From Micromonospora sp. WMMD1120 (GTDB lineage Bacteria; Actinomycetota; Actinomycetes; Mycobacteriales; Micromonosporaceae), in contig NZ_JARUBO010000005.1 of assembly GCF_029626235.1 (NCBI RefSeq), positions 4,622,001-4,686,000 on the forward strand: DNA of 64,000 bases. The letters run 5' to 3'. The notes under the pieces are model-generated. The model saw only the letters and a program-made list of their open reading frames with translations, was not told where the DNA came from and did not search any database. Of this stretch, positions 46,135 to 55,811 are shown piece after piece; position 1 is the first letter of the stretch, and every line of letters begins with the position of its first letter. The position numbers were made by a program, and so were the translations under genes.

Positions 46135-47764
46135 CTATGGCAGCCACCACGGTGCGAAGTACGGCGCCGACGCTCCCTCGGTCGAGAAGGACCACCCGCC
46201 CGCCGGCGCGCTCTGCAGCCTGACGACGACGTTCGCGACGTACGTCGAGCTGACCGGGCGGAAGTCGACCTCGCTGTACCAGGGCCCCCCGTTCGGGGCG
46301 CAGAAGTCCGACGCGTTGTCGGTGTAGGTCACCACCACACCGTTCTGGTAGGTGACGACCGGCCACGCTGAGGCAGAGGGCGACGCTGAGGTGGGTGCAG
46401 GCCAGGACATCGTCCTGACCGGCACTGGTCGCGGCGGCGAGCGCCTGCCGTGCGCATGCGGTGGCGGCGTCGGTGTCGCCGGCCAGCAGGTGCGCGTGGG
46501 CGGTCCAGGCGAGCAGCAGCGCCCGATCGGTGAGCGGGGCGGATCGGGCGAGTGGCCGGTCGAGGATCGCCAGGGCCGCGCGGGCGTCACCCCGCTGGTA
46601 GTGGATCCGGCCCAACCGCCAGGCGACGCCGGCGTCCCAGGCATCCTCGGCGACGGCGTCGTACTCGCGGGTGGCCGCGCCGAGGTCGCCGAGGGTGCGC
46701 AACGCGTCGCCGAGCAGCAGACGCAGCCGGCGGCTGCGCTGCCGTTCCGGCAGCATGCGGACGAGCTCGGCCACCGCGGTGCAGCGACCTGCCGCGATCA
46801 TCCGATCGCCGTACGCGTCGAGCACCCGGGCGCTTGCCGCATGGTCCCTGGCCCGCAGGTACTCCCGGGCCGCGGCGACCGGCGGTCCGTGCTCGTCGTA
46901 CCAGTCTGCCGCGGCGGCGGCCGTGTCGCGGAGCTGATCGGCGGTCGGTGCCCGGTGTCCGTGCCGGGCGGTCTCGACGACGATCGGCACGAAGAGTTCT
47001 TCGGGTGCCGGTGCGCCCGGCCCGGCCGCGGCCCAGGCCGTGCGGGTCAGCAGGCCGGTGCGGCGGAGCCGGTCGATGACGCGCGGGGCGCCGCGGTGGC
47101 CGAGCGCACGGCACAGCCCCACACTCACCGGCGCCAACGCACCGACCTGACGCAGCAGCCGGTTCGCGTCCGCCGGTTGCGCGGCCAGCACCTCGTCGGC
47201 GACGTACCGCGCGAGCGGCCCACCTGGCTCGCTGAGGATCGGGGCGAGCGGCCCGGGCGGCACCCCACCCAGCCGCAGGGTCTCGGCGGACAGGTGGACG
47301 AGCGCCGGCCAGCCGCCGGTCGCCGCGTACAGCCGGTCGGCAAGGTCCGGTGTGGAGAGGCCGTACTCCTCGGCGATCAGGTCGGCGATCCGTTGCGGGG
47401 GGAGCGCCAGGTCGGCCGGGCCCACCTCGGTCCAGAGGCCGCTGCCGAGCAGGCGCGTGGTCGGTGCGGACAGCGGCCACCGCGAGGCGAGGATGACGGT
47501 GACGTCGTCCGCCCACCGCGCGACCTCCTCGACTAGGAGGTGCAGCTGCTCCGCCGAGGTCGGCGGCAGGTCGTCGACCACGACCAGACGGTCGCCGGCC
47601 GCGACGGCGTCGGCGACGAGCTGGCGTACGGGTGCGTCGTCCCCTCGGCACCAGCGGGCGCCCGCAGGAGGAAACCAGCGGCGCAGCGCGGTGGTCTTGC
47701 CGTATCCGGCGGCGGCCACGACGCAGCAGACTCCCCGCTGGTGACCTGCCCGTAACGGATGCAC
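46135..47764 (-). pseudogene. Truncated LuxR/MalT-type regulator joined to the tail of a secreted protein
   Basis: From 47764 to about 46370 the frame encodes a STAND ATPase regulator: Walker A AGYGKTTALRRW near residue 20, Walker B RLVVVDDLPPTS, then tetratricopeptide-like helices (LLLGDALRTLGDLGAA, LLLAWTAHAHLLAGDTDAA). It stops being coherent at about 46370, and the LuxR helix-turn-helix is absent. From there, in another minus-strand frame, the sequence is the C-terminal about 80 residues of a different protein (VVTYQNGVVVTYTDNASDF ... GWSFSTEGASAPYFAPWW) ending at 46135. Two unrelated genes were therefore joined by a deletion. Start GTG 47764; codon 4 is TTA. Confidence 0.7.
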
Positions 47765-48031
47765 AGCGCTCCTTCCGGACGACCGGCTCGCCGCTGGGAT
47801 TAAGGTTCACCGGCGACGTCCGGGCAGGCAAGGCCCTGGCGGGTCGCGTACCCGATCCTCGGCGCGCCCGCCCGGCATCATCACCGCCCCGGCTGTCACG
47901 CGACGCGGTCGGGAACCTCGACGAAATGACCTCAAGCGGCTCTTCACCGAACGCGGCCGTGACCGGACGGCACCATCGCGAAGCATGCTCGACGGCGAGG
48001 AGGGCTCCGGCGCCGAGCTAAGCTCCCCGGC

Positions 48032-49081
48032 GTGATCCGGATCCAGTTCGACGATTCCTCGATCGACCGCACCCGGATCGCCGTCAGTCCGATCACCGAG
48101 CTGGTCAGCGGCTTGGACATGGTGCATCGCGAGCGGGCCCGGCGGGCCGCGCCATGGCCGTACACGGCATGGGTCGGGCGGGCCCGCGAGGTGCTGCGGA
48201 CGGTCCCCGAGACGGCCCCGCTGAGGGTCTACGCGCAGTTGTACGGTGAGAGTCACAACCGGCCGACCCCGGACGTGTTCACCCCGGTGCCAACGGCGGC
48301 CAACCCGACCTTCGGTGAGCAGCTCGACAACCTGCGCCGCACGCCGCACGCCCTCGTGCGGGAACAGTTCGCGAAGCATTATCCGCAAGAGCTGCCCGCC
48401 TTCCTCGCGCCCTATCGTGACGATCCGGATCGCGCCTTCGGCCGGCTGGGCGATGCCCTGGCCGCGTTCTGGGAGCTGACGACCGCCGCGCACTGGCCGG
48501 CCATGCGGGCCGCGCTCGACGAGGAGGTGCTCCTGCGGGCCCGCACGCTAGCCGTGGCCGGCCCCGAGGCTCTGCTGAGCGGCCTGCGCGGCGCCGCGTG
48601 GTGGCAGCGGCCCGTGCTGTCGCTGTCGAGGCAGCACGAGTCGGTGCTCGACGCGCGCGGGCGGCGTCTGGTGCTCGTGCCCGTGCTGCTCCTGCAAAAC
48701 AGGATGACCTGCTCGACGGACCACCCCGAGATCCTGATGGTGACCTATCAGGCCCGGGGGGCGGCGGCGCTGGCCGAGCGCCCGGCGCCAACCGATCGTG
48801 AGCGCGACCGGCTCGCCCGGCTGATCGGGTCAGGACGCGCCACCGTGCTGCGCGCCCTGACCGAGCCCATGACCACCACGAGCCTGGCTGCGGCGCTCGG
48901 CCTGTCGTCCGGCACGGTCTCCGAGCACCTGACTGCCCTGCGACAAGCCGGCGCCGTCAGCCGGACACGCTTCGGGCGGCAGGTCTTCTACGCGCGCCGC
49001 CCGGAGGGCGACACGCTGCTGGTCACGTTCGGGGATTCGGCATCTGCCGAGGAGTTAGAAGCGGCCGCGGGCGACTCCTAG
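48032..49081 (+). CDS. ArsR-type winged-helix regulator with DUF5937-like N-terminus
   Basis: A 349-residue regulator. The first about 240 residues (FDDSSIDRTRIAVSPITELV ... LVLVPVLL) form a domain found in actinobacterial ArsR-like proteins. The last 90 hold the winged helix-turn-helix (LTEPMTTTSLAAALGLSSGTVSEHLTALRQAG, in which LAAALGLSSGTVSEHL is the recognition unit). It has no metal-binding Cys pair. It starts at GTG 48032 and ends 11 bp before the ABC exporter genes, so it most likely controls them. The 267 bp upstream show no gene. Confidence 0.85.
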   Translation: MIRIQFDDSSIDRTRIAVSPITELVSGLDMVHRERARRAAPWPYTAWVGRAREVLRTVPETAPLRVYAQLYGESHNRPTPDVFTPVPTAANPTFGEQLDNLRRTPHALVREQFAKHYPQELPAFLAPYRDDPDRAFGRLGDALAAFWELTTAAHWPAMRAALDEEVLLRARTLAVAGPEALLSGLRGAAWWQRPVLSLSRQHESVLDARGRRLVLVPVLLLQNRMTCSTDHPEILMVTYQARGAAALAERPAPTDRERDRLARLIGSGRATVLRALTEPMTTTSLAAALGLSSGTVSEHLTALRQAGAVSRTRFGRQVFYARRPEGDTLLVTFGDSASAEELEAAAGDS

Positions 49082-49092
49082 CGTCCGGAGTC

Positions 49093-50622
49093 ATGCATCC
49101 CGTTCTCACGGGCGTCCTGCACCGCAGGGCACGCTCGCTCGCCCTTGCCTGTGCCGCCTCGGCCGGACACCAGATCTGCGAGGCCCTGATCCCACTGGCC
49201 ATCGGACTGGCCGTCGACCACGCCGTCAACGGTGGCCCGCCGATGTCGATCGTGCTGGCTGTCGGGGGAGTGCTGGCCCTGTTCGCCGTGCTGGCCACCG
49301 GCGGTGGCGTCAACTACTGGCGGCTGACCTCCGCCACCACACGCGAAGCCCACGATCTGCGCGTCCGCGCTGCCGGCCGCATCCTGACCGATGGTGCCGG
49401 CGCGCAGCGGCAGCCCGGCGACCTGTCGACGGTCCTGGTCTCCGACGCCAAGGCCACCGCCGAGGTGCTGCGGGCGGCCGTGCTGCTGGTTTCGGGAGTC
49501 GCTGGTCTGCTCGTCACCGTGGCCGTGCTGCTGTCGATCGATCCCTGGCTCGGCCTCGGCGTCGCCGCGGGGGTGCCTACGCTCGGACTGGCCGTCAGTC
49601 GGATCAGCCCCGTGCTCGAGCGCAGGATCGCCGATCGGCAGCACACCGCCGGGTCAGCCGCAGCCCTCGCCGCCGAACTGGTCCAGGCCCTGCGACCGCT
49701 GCGCGGCTTCGGCGGCGTCGCTGAGGCGGTCCGCCGCTACCGTACGGTGAACCTGACCTCCCGCGACACCGCGCTGCGAAGCGCGACGGCAGCAGCGGCC
49801 GCAGTAGGTATCGGCGCGATGGTCAGCGGCCTCGTGCTGGTCGGCACCACCGCCGTCGCGGCCGCCATGACGCTCTCCGGACGCATCGGCGTCGGCGGCT
49901 TCGTCACCGTCGTGGCCATGGTCGCGTTCGCCGGCGAGCCGGTCGACCGTATCGCCACCGGCATCAAGCAACTGGCGATCTCCAGGGCCAGCGCCATCCG
50001 CATCGCCGTCCTGCTCGATGCCGCGCCGCCGAACCGTGATGACCCGCCACGCACGGACGCCGTGTGCGGTCTCGCCGTGCGAGAGGGTGAACTGCTCGGA
50101 GTCGTCGCCACGGTCCCCGACGCCGCCGACGCCCTGATCAACTCTTTCGCCCGGACGCACCCGGACGTGCTGGTGGAACCGCACCTGGTGCACCTGTTCG
50201 GCCGTACCGTGGCTGAGGCCCTCGACACCGGCCGCGACACCGATCCGGCCGCCCTGCGTCGTGCCCTCGGCGCGGCACAGGCCACCGACGTGACGTCGGC
50301 GCTGCTCGACGGCGGCGCCAACCTCTCCGGCGGACAGCGCCAGCGGGTGGCGCTCGCCCGCGCCCTGGCCGCCGAGCCGTCGCTGCTGATCCTGCGTGAC
50401 CCGCTCACCGCCGTCGACGCGGTCACCGAGGACCGGGTTGGCGCGGGGCTGGCCGGCACGCGACGCGACGGCCGCGCAAGCACCGTCATCGTGACCACGT
50501 CGCCCACGTTGCTCGCCCGTTGTGACCGCGTCGCCTTCCTGTCCGACGCCGGGGCCGCGCACGTGTCCACCCACGACCGACTCGTCACCGACGCCGCCTA
50601 CGCCGCGGCGGTCCTGCGATGA
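49093..50622 (+). CDS. ABC exporter half-transporter A with degenerate ATPase site
   Basis: A 509-residue fusion of a six-helix transmembrane domain (1-300) and a nucleotide-binding domain. The NBD keeps the signature LSGGQRQRVALARAL (from Leu411) and a D-loop (LTAVD). It has no Walker A: the expected position reads LLGVVATVPDAADAL. The Walker B LLILRDP lacks the catalytic Glu. It can donate only the signature motif to a composite site. Start ATG 49093, 11 bp after the regulator; the last 4 bp overlap the partner gene. Confidence 0.88.
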   Translation: MHPVLTGVLHRRARSLALACAASAGHQICEALIPLAIGLAVDHAVNGGPPMSIVLAVGGVLALFAVLATGGGVNYWRLTSATTREAHDLRVRAAGRILTDGAGAQRQPGDLSTVLVSDAKATAEVLRAAVLLVSGVAGLLVTVAVLLSIDPWLGLGVAAGVPTLGLAVSRISPVLERRIADRQHTAGSAAALAAELVQALRPLRGFGGVAEAVRRYRTVNLTSRDTALRSATAAAAAVGIGAMVSGLVLVGTTAVAAAMTLSGRIGVGGFVTVVAMVAFAGEPVDRIATGIKQLAISRASAIRIAVLLDAAPPNRDDPPRTDAVCGLAVREGELLGVVATVPDAADALINSFARTHPDVLVEPHLVHLFGRTVAEALDTGRDTDPAALRRALGAAQATDVTSALLDGGANLSGGQRQRVALARALAAEPSLLILRDPLTAVDAVTEDRVGAGLAGTRRDGRASTVIVTTSPTLLARCDRVAFLSDAGAAHVSTHDRLVTDAAYAAAVLR

Positions 50623-52367
50623 CGACGCTTCCGATCGCCACCGGCCGGCAAAGCCTCACCCTGCTTGCCAGGATCCTGAGCTGCCATCGCGCCATGGTCG
50701 TCGCCGCCCTGCTCTGGACCGCGCTGAGCGCCGCCGCTACCGTTGCCGCCCCGCTGCTGCTGGGCTCGCTGGTCGACGCGGTCCGTGCCAGCAACGCGCC
50801 CCAGACGACCGGTGTGGCCGCCGGGATCTGCGCGGTGGCCCTGGCCGGTGCCGCCGCTACCGCGCTGGTACTGCGTGCCACCGAGCGCCTCGGCGCGCAC
50901 GTTGCGGCGGACCTGCGCGCCCAGGCGGTCCACCGCACCCTCGAGCTGCCACCGGCCGTCCTGGAGAACGCCGGTCGCGGCGAGGTGGCGTCACGGGTCA
51001 CCGAGGACCTGGAGAATCTCGTCACCTCGGTCCCGTTGGTGGCCGAGGTCCTGCGCGCACTGGTCACCGTCATGCTGTCCGCCGCGGGCTTCCTGACCCT
51101 GGACTGGCGGCTGGCGCTCGCCTTCGTGGTGGTCTTCCCGATCTACGCACTCAGCCTGCGTGCCTATCTGCCGCGGGCAGCCCTCCTTTGGACACAGGAG
51201 CGGTCGCTCGCCGCCGAGCGCGGACGGGTGCTGCTGGAGTCACTGCACGGTCGTAACACCGTGTCCGCGTATCGGATGGCCGCGCTGCAGACCCGGCGGC
51301 TGGCCACGGCGTCGGGGGACAACCTGGCCGCATCCCTGCGCGCCGCGCGCAGCTACCTGTGGTTCAGCAAGAGCATGAACGCGGCCGAGGCGATCGGGCT
51401 GTCCGCCGTCCTGCTGACCGGTTACTGGCTGGTCCGCGCCGATCTGGTCACCGTCGGTGCGGTGACGGCGGCCGCCCTGCTGTTCCACCGCCTGTTCACG
51501 CCGCTGGGCACCCTGCTGCTCTCCTTCGACGCCGTGCAGCGCGCGCAGGCATCGATGGCGCGTACCGCCGGAGTTCTGCTGGTGCCGCCGCCCGCCGCGG
51601 GCCGGCAGGAACGACCCGGCGCGCCGGGGACGGTAGCGGTCACCGTCTGCGGGCTGCGGCACGCGTACGACGGCGTACCCGACGTCCTGACCGGCATCGA
51701 CCTCGACATACCGGCGGGCACCTCGCTGGCGCTGGTCGGCGGCAGCGGCGCCGGCAAGACGACACTCGCGAACCTGATCGCCGGCACCTTCCCCGCGAAC
51801 GCCGGCCGGATCACGCTGACCGGCCCGGACACCACCGTCGACGTCGCCGACCTGGACCCCGCCGTGCTGCGCGACTGGATCGGCCTGGTGTCGCAGGAGA
51901 CCCATGTTTTCACGGGCACGCTGCGCGACAACCTCACCTACGCCGCGCCGGACGCCGGCGACGACCGCCTCCTCAGTGCCCTGGCGGCGGTCGGCGCGCG
52001 CGACTGGGCGTCGCGCGATCTGCTGGACACGGCAGCCGGCCCGCTGTCGCCCGCACAGGCGCAGCAGCTCGCGCTGGCGCGGCTGCTCCTGCGTGACCCG
52101 CCCGTCGTCGTGCTCGACGAGGCGACCGCCGAGGCGGGCAGCGCGGGTGCCGGTGATCTGGAGCGGGCCGCCGCGGGGCTGATCGAGGGCCGCACGGCCG
52201 TGGTGATCGCGCACCGGCTGACCCAGGCCCGTGCATGCGATCGCATCGCCCTCCTGGAAGCCGGAACCATCGTCGAGATCGGTACGCACGACGACCTCAT
52301 CGCGCGCGGTGGCGCCTACACCGCTCTCTGGTCGGCCTGGTCGCACTCGGCGACGTCAACGACCTGA
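50619..52367 (+). CDS. ABC exporter half-transporter B
   Basis: A 582-residue partner of the preceding gene, also a TMD-NBD fusion. The Walker A is intact (GGSGAGKTT, 374-382), the Walker B with catalytic Glu is VVVLDEAT, and the switch His is IAHRL. The signature is degraded to LSPAQAQQ and the D-loop is missing. With half A it makes a heterodimer having one complete site (this Walker A/B, the other's LSGGQ) and one dead site. It probably exports a drug, lipid or peptide under control of the ArsR-type regulator. Start ATG 50619 (ATGA overlap). Confidence 0.9.
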   Translation: MTTLPIATGRQSLTLLARILSCHRAMVVAALLWTALSAAATVAAPLLLGSLVDAVRASNAPQTTGVAAGICAVALAGAAATALVLRATERLGAHVAADLRAQAVHRTLELPPAVLENAGRGEVASRVTEDLENLVTSVPLVAEVLRALVTVMLSAAGFLTLDWRLALAFVVVFPIYALSLRAYLPRAALLWTQERSLAAERGRVLLESLHGRNTVSAYRMAALQTRRLATASGDNLAASLRAARSYLWFSKSMNAAEAIGLSAVLLTGYWLVRADLVTVGAVTAAALLFHRLFTPLGTLLLSFDAVQRAQASMARTAGVLLVPPPAAGRQERPGAPGTVAVTVCGLRHAYDGVPDVLTGIDLDIPAGTSLALVGGSGAGKTTLANLIAGTFPANAGRITLTGPDTTVDVADLDPAVLRDWIGLVSQETHVFTGTLRDNLTYAAPDAGDDRLLSALAAVGARDWASRDLLDTAAGPLSPAQAQQLALARLLLRDPPVVVLDEATAEAGSAGAGDLERAAAGLIEGRTAVVIAHRLTQARACDRIALLEAGTIVEIGTHDDLIARGGAYTALWSAWSHSATSTT

Positions 52368-52508
52368 CCCGCCGGAATCCTGTCGTCAGTCGACGTCGCG
52401 ATCCGTCGAAGGCAGTGTCGGAAACATCAACCGTCCATTATGGACAACCGATCGGGCGACCCGTACCGCCGATCCGGGCCCTACGTCGCGCTCACTCGAG
52501 GAGAACAC

Positions 52509-55070
52509 ATGTCAATCCGATCCGGCCGAACATCGTCATTCGCGGTGCTGCCACGACAACGAAAGCTCCTGGCGGGCATTCTCTGTGTCCTCGTACTGGT
52601 GCTGGGACTGGCTCCCGGCCGGCCGGCGCTGGCCGCGGGCCTCGACCCTTGCGACCGGGGGGAGAGCGCGTTCACCCTGCCGTCGGGAACGTCGGCCGGC
52701 GACGTCACCCTGCGCCTGGGCTGCGCCAAGGACGCGGGCGACCTGCGCACGCTGGCCGACAGCGGCGACGACGCGATGTTCCAGATCACGGGTCACGGCG
52801 CCGAGTACCAGGACGAGTTCCACGACTACATGCAGAAGCTCACCGACGAATCGCGGCGGGCGAAGGCCAGCGGCACGTCGCTCGGCACGTTCCTCGGGGA
52901 CCGGTTCACCCTGAACCTTCCCGGCGTCGTGCCGCCCACTGGTGAACCAGCCGCGCCTACTCTCGATTTCGACGGGAAGCTGGTCACCGTCGATGCCACC
53001 CTCGTGGTGGTGATCCCCGCCGGCGAGGTCCAGGCCAACGCGAACTGGTGGCAGAAAGCAGTCGCGGCGATCGGCGGTACGGCGATCGGCGCCCTGATCG
53101 GGGCCGCCTGCGCAGCAGCGATCCCCGTCATCCCGGCGCTCGCTCCTGCCTGCGGCGCACTCGGTGGTTTCTTCATCAGCCTGTTCATCGATCTCTTCAA
53201 CTCGATGTTCGACGGCAGGTCGCTCGGCAGCCGCGATGTCTGGGTCGAGGCGATCACACAGGGTCTCCTCGGTGCCGCGCTGGGCGCTGCGGTAGGTGCG
53301 GTCCTCGCCTGGGCCGAGAAATATGGTGTGCCCGTCTTCACCAGCCTGCAGAACTACCTGAAGGACTCGTTCCGCGCCCTGCTCACGTGGTTGGGGACGA
53401 AATCGGGGACGCTGTCGGTGTTCGCCTTCATCGAAGAGGAGATGCAGCGGTTCTTGTTCGACTTCGTCGCACGTCTGCGGCGGGCAGTCGGACAAGCCTC
53501 CACCGAGCTGCGGGTCATGCCTCTCGGTGATTCGATCACCGCAGGTGTGGAGAGTTCGGACAACAACGGCTATCGCGGAGAACTGTTCGACGCGCTGGAC
53601 ATCGTCGCCGGTGACGTCGACTTCGTCGGCTCGCAGGAGGCCGGCACCATGGACGATCCCGACCACGAGGGTCATCCCGGGTGGCGGATCGACCAGATCA
53701 CCCGGGTCGCCGACTGCAAGGTGGCCCAGTACAAACCGAACGTCATCACGCTGATGGCCGGTACCAACGACATCAACCAGAGCTACGACCTGTCCGGCGC
53801 ACCCCAACGCCTCAAGAACCTGATCAACAAGGCGCTTGCCTACTCGCCCCGGGCCACGGTCGTCGTCGCCAAGCTGTTGCCCACCGACAAGTCCGGCCTG
53901 CAACCCCGCATCGACACCTACAACCCGGCGATCTACAACGTGGTGCGCGACCTGCGGGCCGAGGGCAAACACGTGATCTGGGCGGACACCAGCAACATCC
54001 AGGCCAGTGAGGGCATGCAGAACGACGCCCACCCGAACGACGGCGGCTACATGAAACTCGCCCACGCCTTCTATTTCGGCGTCCGGGAGGCCATGGACGG
54101 GGGCTGGATCCAGACGCCCGAGATGCCGGAGCCGAGCGAACCGTGCGACGCGACCGGCAATCCGGTCGACGACGGCACGGCGCTGGGGTCCGGCTGGAGT
54201 CGGATCGGTGTGATCGCTCCGGGCATGCCACGGCCGGCGAACTACGTCCGGACCGAGATCGCGGAGATGAACGGCGACCGGCGGCAGGACTACGTCCAGA
54301 TCCGCCAGGACGGCTCGATCCGGGTCGCCATCAACACCGAGGACGAGCCCGGGCACATCACCTGGCCGCTCTGGCTCGGTGGCACCGGGGTGTTCAACCC
54401 GTGCTCCACCTGCGCACAGGTCGGCACCGGCTCGAACCCACCCGCGTACGGCAACCAGATCCGTCTCGCCGACATCGACGGCAACGGCCGAGACGACGTC
54501 GTCTTCGTCAGCGAGGACGGCAACATGGACGCCTACCTCAACCTCTCAGTTACGAACACCTCACCCCCGGGGTGGACCAAGATGGCGAACGCCGGCCCGG
54601 CGCAGTTGCAGGGCGTCAAGCGCGCGCACATCCGGTTCGCCGACATCAACGGCGACGGGCGCGACGACGCCCTGCGCATCGGCGACAACGGCCGGGTCCA
54701 CGCCTACTACAACATCGCCGACGGAGACTCGGGCACGCTGATCAAGAAGCCGAAGTGGGTGGAGAAGCTGAGCTGGGCCCCCGGCGTCAACGGCGCCTCG
54801 CTCAACAGCCTGCGCTTCTCCGACGTCGACGGCGACGGCCGGGCCGACTACCTGATGGTCGGCACCGACGGCAGCGTCCACGCGTTCCTCAACCGGGGCG
54901 GTAAGGACGCCGGCGGCTTCGAGCAGCACCTGAACTGGTCCAACGCCTCGAACTACCCGCGCGAGTACATCCAGTTCAACGACGTCACCGGCGACGGTAA
55001 GGCCGACTACCTCGTCGTCTACCGCCAGGGTGCGGTCCGGGCCTGGCTCAACCGCGGCGGAAACCTCTAA
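52509..55070 (+). CDS. Secreted SGNH hydrolase with FG-GAP/VCBS repeats
   Basis: An 853-residue exported protein with a signal peptide (LLAGILCVLVLVLGLAPG ... ALAAG). Residues 175-255 are strongly hydrophobic and Gly/Ala-rich (IGGTAIGALIGAACAAAIP, ALGGFFISLFIDLF). An SGNH lipase/esterase domain follows (about 335-520): block I GDSITAG with Ser342, GTND with Asn420, and DAHPNDGGY with Asp506 and His508. The C-terminal 300 residues hold four calcium-binding propeller repeats (DIDGNGRDD, DINGDGRDD, DVDGDGRAD, DVTGDGKAD). Start ATG 52509 behind GAGGAGAACAC. Carbohydrate esterase or lipase activity is likely. Confidence 0.88.
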   Translation: MSIRSGRTSSFAVLPRQRKLLAGILCVLVLVLGLAPGRPALAAGLDPCDRGESAFTLPSGTSAGDVTLRLGCAKDAGDLRTLADSGDDAMFQITGHGAEYQDEFHDYMQKLTDESRRAKASGTSLGTFLGDRFTLNLPGVVPPTGEPAAPTLDFDGKLVTVDATLVVVIPAGEVQANANWWQKAVAAIGGTAIGALIGAACAAAIPVIPALAPACGALGGFFISLFIDLFNSMFDGRSLGSRDVWVEAITQGLLGAALGAAVGAVLAWAEKYGVPVFTSLQNYLKDSFRALLTWLGTKSGTLSVFAFIEEEMQRFLFDFVARLRRAVGQASTELRVMPLGDSITAGVESSDNNGYRGELFDALDIVAGDVDFVGSQEAGTMDDPDHEGHPGWRIDQITRVADCKVAQYKPNVITLMAGTNDINQSYDLSGAPQRLKNLINKALAYSPRATVVVAKLLPTDKSGLQPRIDTYNPAIYNVVRDLRAEGKHVIWADTSNIQASEGMQNDAHPNDGGYMKLAHAFYFGVREAMDGGWIQTPEMPEPSEPCDATGNPVDDGTALGSGWSRIGVIAPGMPRPANYVRTEIAEMNGDRRQDYVQIRQDGSIRVAINTEDEPGHITWPLWLGGTGVFNPCSTCAQVGTGSNPPAYGNQIRLADIDGNGRDDVVFVSEDGNMDAYLNLSVTNTSPPGWTKMANAGPAQLQGVKRAHIRFADINGDGRDDALRIGDNGRVHAYYNIADGDSGTLIKKPKWVEKLSWAPGVNGASLNSLRFSDVDGDGRADYLMVGTDGSVHAFLNRGGKDAGGFEQHLNWSNASNYPREYIQFNDVTGDGKADYLVVYRQGAVRAWLNRGGNL

Positions 55071-55076
55071 CCGGCA

Positions 55077-55108
55077 GCGGGCCGCCGTCCACCCGGACGG
55101 CGGCCCGC
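55077..55108. terminator. Terminator after the SGNH/VCBS gene
   Basis: A perfect 14 bp GC-rich stem (55077-55090 with 55095-55108) and ACCC loop lie 6 bp after the stop codon. Classic actinobacterial intrinsic terminator form without a U-tract. Confidence 0.85.
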
Positions 55109-55274
55109 GCCAGGCCCACCGACCGCACTCACATCCAGTGCCAAACTCGAACAACTCACTGCCTCGACAGTAGGGGCCACCTCACGTGCAGGGGAGTTGC
55201 AGACACCGGCCTCCGCGTCGGACGAGTCGTCGTCGAGCGGCGCGCAGCCGCCGGAAGGCCCGTCTCGTTACCCT

Positions 55275-55703
55275 GTGGGTGTGTGGCTGCCAGAGACGTG
55301 GTGTGCTCCGGTCATTCGCGCGGACTTCCGTGATGACGAGGTGTGGGAGCGGCTCAAAGACGAGATCGTCGACCCCACGGCCGAGGGCTTCAGGGCTGGC
55401 GTCGAGTTCGTCGAGGACCGAGCGCTGATCGGTCTTGACGAGACCGCGATCGCAGCCGGCTATCCTCGCGCCTACCCAGGTCAGTACCGGCACCCCGTGC
55501 TGTTCGTCGTCGACACCGTCACCGTCTCGCTGCCCGAACGTCCCCTGCTCGTCGTCAATCTGAACGACAGGATCGAGACGGGTCCGTTCCGAACCGTGCC
55601 GCAGCAGGTCCAGGCAATCGAGAACAACCTGTCGATAGCGAACATGGACTTCTTCGAGTTCGCGCGAGCGGCGGACCCGGACGGCGTCTTCCGAGGCTTC
55701 TGA
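55275..55703 (+). CDS. DUF6924 domain protein
   Basis: About 142 residues. The order VIRADFRDDEVWERLK, LFVVDTVTV, PLLVVNL, NNLSIANMDFFEFARA and DPDGVFRGF matches the DUF6924 family of unknown function. It has no signal peptide. The frame is open to TTG 55197, but those extra 26 residues are Ser/Pro-rich and unlike the family; GTG 55275 is my choice, with low certainty. Isolated gene between two terminator-bounded loci. Confidence 0.72.
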   Translation: MGVWLPETWCAPVIRADFRDDEVWERLKDEIVDPTAEGFRAGVEFVEDRALIGLDETAIAAGYPRAYPGQYRHPVLFVVDTVTVSLPERPLLVVNLNDRIETGPFRTVPQQVQAIENNLSIANMDFFEFARAADPDGVFRGF

Positions 55704-55811
55704 GCGGCATGCCGGCCGCCCATCGACAGCCGGCCATCACCTCTCGACATATTGTTTCCGGGCGCCGGAACCTTCCTCGCACCCCGTAGGTGGGAGTGGT
55801 GACGAGGGGAG

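Noticed and set aside
52536..54356. 606-codon open frame on the minus strand
   Set aside because: Antisense to the SGNH/VCBS gene; its translation is low-complexity without a domain.
55197..55274. Longer start for the DUF6924 gene at TTG 55197
   Set aside because: The extra residues are Ser/Pro-rich and unlike the family, and the purine-rich run touches the TTG directly, too close for a ribosome site.
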